From assembly GCA_030674185.1 (NCBI GenBank), contig CM060307.1, positions 47,436,181 through 47,500,180 of the forward strand: a stretch of 64,000 nt of DNA. Direction: 5' to 3'. The notes below the pieces were generated by a model, which saw only the letters and a program-made list of their open reading frames with translations, was not told the DNA's origin and ran no database searches. The DNA comes from Monoplex corrugatus. Lineage: Eukaryota > Mollusca > Gastropoda > Littorinimorpha > Ranellidae. Below are positions 52,301-62,200 of this stretch, piece after piece. How positions within the stretch are numbered: the first letter of the stretch is position 1; each line of letters opens with the position of its first letter. The position numbers and the translations under genes are program-made.

Positions 52301-55300
52301 CTAAAACCATATCACAGAAAAGATGCTGACATGCAAACTGGATTCCTGTACCTCCACAAGAATCAGTGAGAATGACACTGAGAGAGTCCGCCCTGTTCAA
52401 GACACAGGCAAAACAAAGGAACAGACCACATCTGTTACACTGTAGATGACTTCAGTTCCTTGGTAGGTAAATTGAAAGCAGCAGCGAAATGCGACTAAAC
52501 TATCACACTTAAAAAATCCAACTGTGTCAGTCCCAAATGATGGTAGCAGAAGATTTTCCAAGAAAAACTGTCACTCTGCAGTAGTTCCTGTTGAGGCTAA
52601 CTTGTATTCCACACAGGTAAACACACATAACTGTTACTGTTTGTCAGGTTACACTGCAGATCTACTAGACTTTAGGTTTTTGGAAACAAACTGAAATTAC
52701 TAGTGTAATGTCGCTGAAACAAAAGAAGTTCATCACACTTCAAGTATCAAAGTGGATCAGTTCCAAATGGCAGGAATAGAATTTCCCTAGGATAACATTC
52801 ACACTGCAGTTCAGTATATTATATAATACATGTCTCAAATCTCTTTGTTTCTTGATCAGCAAACTATCTTCATTACTCAGACAGCTTTGCCCTTTTAGAG
52901 TTGGAACCTCCTGTTTCTCTGTCTGCTTTTCTCTTTTTGGACAGCTCTCGTAATCTTTGTAGCATGACTCTTCTGTGTGCTTGTCTTGCCCGTTTTTCTG
53001 CTTCTACCAGCTTTGCCTTGGCCTGTTGCTTACTGAGTATGTCCTGTTTTTTCATAGAAAGTGCAACTCGCTTGGCCTCTTTTTCTTCCTGCTGCTTCTT
53101 TTGCTGTTCCACATGTTTTGCATGAGCTCCTCTCATCAGCCTGCACAGGTTTATGTTGACAGGTGTGTGCAACTTGTCTTTTCTGGCGAATGACTTCACA
53201 GCAGACTTCCTGCTGGCCTTGAGAGCATATTTCACTGTCTGAAAAGCAGCCAACCTGTCTACTTTCAGTCTTGAGGATCTTTTGTCCATGATGTCTCCCA
53301 TTGATTGAAAGAGGACTCCACCTTGGGTCCATGGAAGCATGTCAGCAGGGCTGATGCCATGTTGTACAGGAACTGGTACTTGCCGGTTTTCTTGACTGCA
53401 GCCCACCACTTGTCTACTTCAGCAGGTTTGTCTTTGACTCTGCCTGGTGGCAGATTTTGGGACGTGCAGAACATATCAACCTGTTGGCAGTACAGATCCT
53501 TCTTCTCCCTCTCTTTTGCCTCCAACTCATCAGCATTCGAGCACTCCAGTGCCTCTTCTGGTGTCAAATTTAGAATATTTGAAGCAATGGCAGGCAGTTC
53601 TTTTAAGCACTTTTGCACTGAATTGTGACAGTGCTCACTTTCTGGATCAAGTGCAGCCATGGACTTTAAAACATCATTATTGATGGGCAGCTTCCTTTGA
53701 AGGTACTTTCCACAGCCAATAAAACCTTTCTGGGCTGTCTCCAAAAATAAAAGGACCAGCTTGTCTTTAGCTCGCAGTGCTGACAGCTCTTTCTGTGCAT
53801 AACTGCCCGTATGCATCTCATGTAATGACAGGAGGTTCTCTTCTGCGTTGACTGAAAGCCGTTTTGTGTCTGTCGATCTCTCGAGCGAAAGCGCTCTCTT
53901 CTCGCTTAAGTTTTCTCAACATCGTTTATCAGCACAGTGATATTCAGCGAAGTACACTGCAGGAAAATCAAAATGGCGCCACAGCATTCTCATACTGGCT
54001 GATAATACACGCACCATGTGTGGATTGGATCCTCGGTAGCTTATCGGAAATAGTCTCGGTTAACAATAAAACCGTGTTCCCATACAGCGGAAGTCTTGTT
54101 TGGAATACAAAATCATTTTACGAAGAAACCGTTTAGGAATAACGGATCAAATGTGTAGTGTCGCGATCGTGGCTAACAAACTTGCATTCATACATATATA
54201 CACCCTAAAATTTTCTCAACGGATTTGCGCGAATCTCAAGAATGACCCCTGGAGCTTTCAGATTTACGGAATTCCGTAAATTTACGCAAGAATCCCATGT
54301 CTGCCGATGAGCAGGCTTATGGAAAAGTTTTGTAAATAAGTCAGCATCAGGATTCAATTTTTGTTTGGGAGGATGTCCCAGTACTGCCATCCAACGTAGG
54401 GATCTCAAAAATCGTTGGCAGCTGTTCATTTAGGCTTTTAAATCTGATTTGTGATGAACAAGTCTTCTTTGTGATCTGATTCTGATCAGGTCACAGCATG
54501 AACCTGGAAAAAAACAAACCGAGTTTTCCGCTAGAGTACAGACTACATTATGTATCTTCTTTGATTTCTGTACCCATCTTATAAGTCCGCTTCAATGAAA
54601 TTGCCCAAACAGCGATCATTCCACCGACTTGATGGCATGCACATAACACACTGCAAACTTAAATGCAAAATACAGCTTATCCTTGCTGTTTTTTTGTACA
54701 TATTGAATAGAGCCTATGATTTAAGACTGGTAATATAAACTAAAAAGATATTCCTGCCATTTGCCTAAACAGCACACACACACACACACACAAATACATA
54801 CACACACACATACACAAGCAAACACACACACATGATAATACATTATCACAATACCAACGATACTCTTACCTGCAGAGACATACGGCAGAGAGGTTTGTCG
54901 TCAAACTTGTCGTACTGCAGACCCAGCTCCTCCTCTGCCTCCCTGGTGGCCTTGTGCAGGTACAGCCGTGCTGCATCCCCCTCCACACTCCCCCTCAGGC
55001 CCCCTTCCAGCCCCTCGAGGTCCATCCTTGCCAGTTCCCGCCACTGTTTCTGGCTTAAGGCCATGGGACGCCAGTCCTTGCATGCTGAATATGCCTGACG
55101 CTCCTTCAATGGCTGGCGCCATGGTCTGTCTTCCTTCATAGGGATGAACCATGTCACAGCCGATGGTGCTTTAACAAGACAAAGTAAGGGAAAATTATAA
55201 GAACAGCTGAATGCAGAAATGGACACATGCAAAAAGTAAATGAGATCACTAAAAGAATGGTGGAAGTGTTCCAGACTTCTATTACTTTTACCAACCTGAT

Positions 55301-56204
55301 ATTTGAATACAATAAAACCTTCTAAAAATGTTTTTGTCTGGCATATCAACATGATTGGAAATGAAAGTCAATGGGAATTATGCAAAGGTGTCCCTAGATT
55401 CTACGCATCTAATGTTCTCCAACACTGAGCCTTGTCTTTTCTACAATCAATGGTTACAAACCTCTGTCATTTCTTGCTCATCATACACATTATCAGTCCA
55501 ACATAAAGAAGTATCTAATAAAAGAGTTTCAGAAATTAAATACATACATAATACAACCAAAGAACAAGAGAAGAGAGGGAAATGTACATCAATTCACATA
55601 GCTGTGTAAATCCATGGCGCAAACCTACCAGGTGGTTTCATCCGCCATTGCTGCCTGACTGGTGGCTGATTCTCTCCATCAAAATCATAGCTCTTAACCC
55701 GTCTGTGTGGAGAGAACTTGTCCTGACGTCCACTAGGAGGTGTCTTGTGGTGAAACCTGGGATCCCTCAGAGGTGATCTTGCCTCCCTCTCTGCCCATGC
55801 CTTCAGTCTTAATTCCACAGGTGAAGGACCTCTGTGTTTGTGCCTGGGGGGTGATGGACTCTGTCTCCTGTTGAGGAATATATCACACAGAATTTTGACC
55901 TTTAATTGAATATATTTCTAAAAGGTTGATTCCTACATATAATGTAAATAACACTGCAACTGAAGTAAAGCTGAAACCAAACTTCAAAATTATTTGCTAT
56001 CACTCTGCCTTGTAGTACTTACAAGAAAGACCATATGTTTCTCAACATAATAATAATTTTACTTACACAAATGCAAACAGTCCATTTCATAAGCACGCTC
56101 ACCGCACTTTACAAGAATAGAACAAACAATCAATGTGTGAGCGCGCGCACACACACACACACAGATGACGCTGAGCTAGAGTACACTCATCTTTGACAAA
56201 TTGT

Positions 56205-56243
<39 letters not shown>

Positions 56244-59200
56244 CTGTTCCAACATATTCACTCTTTCTCCTCTGTCACTCACTTTCTCTTTCACTCACTC
56301 AATCTTGCAGTCTCTCACATCCAATTTTTTATTATTTTTGATATAAGCAGATCAGAAATGGCAGATATGTTGAGCTGGTCTATGTGCTATTATATTCATA
56401 TTTATATTCGTAGTCATATTCAGATTTTTTTCTTTTGTCACAATGGATTAACCATGTGAAACTCAGTCTGATTGTCGAGGTGCACACCACTTTTTTTATG
56501 AAGACTTCTGAAAGGCAAGAAGGAAAGGGATCTGGGAAATGAACAAACATACACACACACACATACACACACAAACACACACATCGTCCATCATCTAAAA
56601 GCACATATGTGAATAGATGTTAAAAGAAATAATGAACACACACACACACACATAGACTATAGTGCACTACTGAAAAGCACAATGATACTATACTAATCAG
56701 TCAATGATAACACACTAACAACAAGCAATATGATTTACCGGTGTCTGTCAGATCTGGCAGGAGAGGTGCTGGAAGGACGATCTCTATCTGGAGACAAGCA
56801 GGCTGCCACCTGACTGCTATCAAAGGATGGACTGATGCTTCCGCTTTGTCGTGGTAATCTGTTTGTACCTGCCTTTTTGCCACCCTGCCTGACTTGCAAG
56901 TTGTCTCTGCCTCTAGGCTGCAGAACTCTCTGGCTCATGGCTGACACAGCAGTCTTGCCATTGTATGGAGGGGAGAAGGAGCGGGACCTCTGAGGACTTT
57001 TTTTGGAGTCTGGTGATGTTTGTACACCCTGAGAAATCATGCGCAAGCCCCGGTGCTGCTTGCCATGAGGAGGCGAGAAATGTTTGGGGGAAGGATACAT
57101 AGTACTGGCATCATTTGTCCGCACAGACGGTGACTTTTCAAATGGATAAATCACCTTTCTTGCGTCTATTGTCCTCCGAGGCAGATCAAACTCTTCACGG
57201 TTGTAGGGGGAGTACATCTGGTGCCGCTTCATGAACTTTCCACCATGCTTTGATGGCTGGCTGGCGGGACTGAGGCGCTTACGAGAGTGTCTGGGACTTT
57301 TTCTGGCTCTATGGTATCTGTTACCACGATGAAAACTGTGCTCTGTCTCTGTCTGAGAACTGGAGTCTTCTTGCAAATGAGTGAAGTCCTCGGTATCTAT
57401 GGACATGTAACTTGATCTTTGTCTGTCGCTGTGCTGCGTACCTCTTGCTGGGCTGCGGGCCAGTTTAGCCAGTCGCATTTCTGTGCTGCTGTCTTTGGCA
57501 GTGGTGGTGTTGTCAGAGAGGGCAGTGACCTGACTCTGCAGTGTAGCAGATTCATCAGAGGACACGGCTGAGGTGGAAGAAATGGAGGCCAGATGAGCTG
57601 AGATGGCCTTATCATCTAACAGCCCGGATTGCTTCGCACTGAGTAGTGATTTCAACTTATCCAGTTTCTGTTCACGTCTCACTTCCTTCATACGCTCCTT
57701 GTCGATCTTTTTCCTCTGCTGCTCGATACGATTCCTTAATTTATCCATGTGTGGGTCAATCACATCTGCGCGACGTTGGTAAGATGACCTATGAGGTGAC
57801 CTTGACTTCTGGAATGAAACCTCATGATTATTTATGTCCTCTGGGATGGAATACAAGGTATCCATAGTGTCTCCCTGGCTAAACTCACCCTGCAATGGAG
57901 CTTTCTGTTGATCAGGCTTGGAGATGGATGAGGAAGGAGATGGGCTCTTACCTAATTTCTTGCGCTGTGTACGGATTTCACGGCGCTTCAGACGGTCTCG
58001 CTCTCTCTGCTGTAAAATTTCACCATAGCTGCCATTACTCTCTTCTTCACTGGACAGCCTTTGCTGCTGTTGTCTGGCTTTCTGACGACGCAGTTCCCTC
58101 TCCAGCATCGCTCGTTCCTCTTCACTGATACGACTGTCGTCTTCCTGTTTTTGGCGAACGACTTGTCTGCAAGCGGCAGCTCTCTGCTGATCCTGCTGGT
58201 GTTGTGTCTGTCGCTGAGTGAGGAAGGTGTGAATCAGGTGCTGGGTAGGGTCACGTAGCAGGTCAGCCAACATGTTTACTTTCTCTGAGTTCAGAGAAGA
58301 GTCAGGCTCAGGACTATTATTTGCGCCAGCCATAAAGCGTTCCCACAAAATGTGAAGATCGGGATGCTGGTAGGCTGTCTCCTGTTCCAAGGCTTGTCGC
58401 AGTAACTGAGCTTTGTGACTGACTGGTACGTGATCCAAAGCCTCTTCCATTTCCTTTCTCCGAACCAGTTCATGTCCCCGCCCTAGGACCTCCCTGTCAG
58501 CTTCTTCCTCTGCATCTTGAATACTGACTGAATCTGTGTGCAGCCTGCCACCTCCTGCTCTCTCAATAGCCTCCTCTGCTTCTCTTTGCCGTGCTGCTTC
58601 TTGCTGTGGATCATGTCGTCGACGCGCCCGTTCTCTGGCCAGTTCAACTTCCCTCATCAGTGCTTCTTCTGATGCCCGTGCTGCGTCTCTCTCCAACTCT
58701 GCTTGTCTGCGCATTTTGTTTTCTTTCTGCAGGGCGGCTTCTCGGAGTCGCTCAGCCTCCTTCATCATCTCAATTTCCTGGTGCTGAGCTTTTCTTTGGA
58801 TCTCCACTTCTCGTTTTAGCTCTGCTTCCCGACGCTTTTCACCTTCCATTCGCATTTCTTCCTCATGACGCAACTCTAATTCTCTGAGCAGCTCTGCTTC
58901 TCTCCTTCTTTTTGCAGCAGCTTCTTGCTCTCTCTCAATGTCCATTCGAAATTCCCTTTCTCGCTGAAGCGCTGCTTCTCTTCTGGTTTCTGCTGCAGCC
59001 AACACTTGTTCTCTCCTTGCCTGATCTTCCAAGATCTCCTGTTCCCTGGCTAACTGCATGGCCTGCCTTGTTTCTCTTTCATACGCAATCTGGGCTTCCA
59101 GACTCCGCATCTCTAGCTCTGTTTCCTCTCTACGTTTGTCTGCTATAGCTTTATCTAATTCTTTTTTACCTTGAGCAGTTTGATTAGTATTAATGTCAAC

Positions 59201-62200
59201 CTCTTCTTCCATGGTTCTTATAACAATGTCAGTATCCTTTCTGAATTGCTTTGCCAAAGCCTGGTCTGCTTCTTGCCTTCTCTGTTCTTGCTGATGAAGA
59301 ATCTCTGCCTCTTCTCGACGTTTGTCTAGCACAGCCTCATCAATTTCCAGCCCTCCTTGAGCTCGCTGGACAACTGCATCTGCTATTTGCCATCGTTTCT
59401 CACGCTCAGACATTTTGGCCAAGTCTTCTCCCGCTTGAGCGTCCAGTGGTTCTGACCGCTCTCTGTCACTGCTTTTCTCTTCACCTGATGTCATTTTGTG
59501 ATAATCATCATCAGAGTGTTGTGACCTGACTTCTTCAGTCTGTTGCTGCTGACGCTGCTTGGAGATAGCATCATCACTGTTTTCAGCAGATGATCCTGTA
59601 TGACGCCTCTCCAAGATTTCTGTCTCTAACTGTGCATCAATAGCTTTGAGCAGACGAGCTTCCTCACTGGTACTAGCTACAATATCTTGGGTGCCATCTG
59701 TTTTGTCTTCAGGTGATCTGCACAATAAGAATAATAATAAGAACAGACAACAGTCGTATGACTTAATTACACAGCACAGACAAAAACAGAAAATGTTACC
59801 TGCTTTAGTCAAATAGAATATAGCATTATATTGTTTACACTGCCTGATTCCTAACATTAGCATCAAGTAGGTCTGAACAACTAACAATCAGTGTTCAATA
59901 ATACCAAACAAGCAGTGGTGACAAAATCATAATCCAAGCTGTTATAATTAGTTGTCTAAAGCAAGAGAAACTGTTCACTATGAGGTGGGGGGGGGGGGGG
60001 GGGGGGGAGGGGGGAAGACAAAAATCATGAACAACAAACCATGCCGCAAGAACTCTAAATACACACACAAGAAATATATACACAACAAAGATGATCAAGC
60101 ATCCCACACTGCCTGGAATCATAAACATTTTCCGCATGTCCCTTTATTTAAGTAACAGTACAACGTTGTCTAAGAAAGAGGATGAAAGACGAGTGGAAGC
60201 AGCAGAGCTGTGGTTTTACCGAAGACTGCTGAGGGTCAAATGGACGGATAGGCGCTCAAATGAAAGCATACTGAATGAGTTGGATACTACACGCAAGCTT
60301 CTAGTACTCATACAACGGAGGAAACTGAAATATGTTGGACACGCAATCCGTAATGAGAGAACAGACTTGATGTCCACTGTCCTCCAAGGTAAAGTGGAAG
60401 GAAAGAGAAACAGAGGACGGCCACCTGCATCACTTGCTAGAAACATCACAAACATCAGTGGCAAGAAACTCCAGGAGGTGGTCAGACTTAGCCAAGATCG
60501 AGAGTGCTGGAGGCAACTTGTGAGGACATCATGTGCAGCGGCCAACACTGTTCCCGGTGACGCCGACAGGTGAGACAGGTGAGACAACGTTGTCACATAT
60601 GTTTACTTGCATGTACATACACAGACAATGACTTCACAACTTTAACCTACAGAACAGCTTTCTAATGTATGTATATTTGTCTACATGCACACACACTCAC
60701 ACCACACACACATGTAGCGTACTAAGCCAAAAGTGTAGCACCTGGCAGGTCTGAGAAAAGATCTGTGAAAGAAAATTCCTCACCTCAGTGATTCATCAGT
60801 GAAGGATGGCTGCCTGTTGGCCTGAGGACACAGAAAAACGACATACTCAGAACTTCTGTCTACAATGGCCTTTTGATGGCTAATGGCAACTCCATTATGA
60901 CGTTTACTTCTGATCAAACCCTTGATATTATTATATCGATGATGAGTACCTTACTGGTATTTCAAAAATGACAAACATCATTCCCTTTTCATGTAGAAGC
61001 ACACCATTTCAGACATGGATCATATCATTTCTGATGGAATACATATAAACTGTAGTTAGAAACTGTAGAGAGCCAAACAGCAGAAGGTCCTCAGAGGAAA
61101 AACCCCCGTCAAGCAAGTGCCTCAGAGGAAAACCCCCGTCAAGCAAGTGTTTCAGCGCTTAATTCCTGACATCTAAGGGGGCTGGGACACATCCAGATCA
61201 TGACTCCTGGATGCTCCTCTGCTGTTGCTTTTTTTTTTCACTAGATGGCACATTTCCAACTTACAGCTCTGTTACAAAGCTGTACAACAGTAAAGATGTG
61301 ACTCACATTACTTTATCATGATGAGGAACTACATTTCAGATATGACACCCAATTTCATTATTTCAGCTTGGCTTATTACTGAAGTGACTCATATTATTCT
61401 TTAGAAATTTATCAAGACATGACTGTGAACCACTGACACAATTCCCAATATTTTATCATAATGTAGCCAAATGTTTCAAAAATGACCCAAATTACTGGTT
61501 GTTATAATTCCTTTTACTTATTATTTAACAGCTCTCAGTTGCATGCAGTCCGTGAAACAGCCCTTTCTACATTTTAAAGAACGATTTCTGCTTATCATGA
61601 TTAACTACGAGGGTAATTTCCAGTAGAATGAGACCACGTCTGTATAGCTTGAAAATGCATTTACAGAAAATGGAAAAATAAGTCACAAAAACGTCAGTCT
61701 ATGACGTAATTCTGTGCCAAATTTCATTATTCATCTTTGATCCATCTTACGGTTCTGACAGTGTATGTCAAGGCACTGTCAGACACTGATCTGAAAAATG
61801 GCAAAGAAAATGGCGTTTTCAACAGCGGATTATCGCAGCTACATCAAGGTACATGTTGCCCTCGGAAAGAATGCATCCGAAATACTTGCGGACATGAGAG
61901 CTTTGGGACAACCTTCTGCTCCTTCGAAAGCAACTGTGTTTAGATGGGTAAAACATTTTGCAAGTGGCCAGGTCAGCACTGAAGACAATAGGGGATAAAT
62001 GCGAAAAAGCAAAAAGTGCAATGAAAAGTTAGTGGCTAGTGTGAAGACAATGGTTGATGCTGATTCAAGAGTCAGCCTTGAAGAGATCGCCGATTGTCTC
62101 GACATTCATTGGTCGACTGCATCGAAGATCCTAAGAAATCAGCTTGGCTGCAGGAGGGTGTCATCAAGATGGATCCCTCATATTTTGACACCAGAAAATA

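Noticed and set aside
58536..59529. + strand frames of 78-98 codons antisense to the large ALMS-gene exon
   Set aside because: They are complements of the Glu/Arg coiled-coil codons; the minus frame is open over the full exon with proper splice sites.
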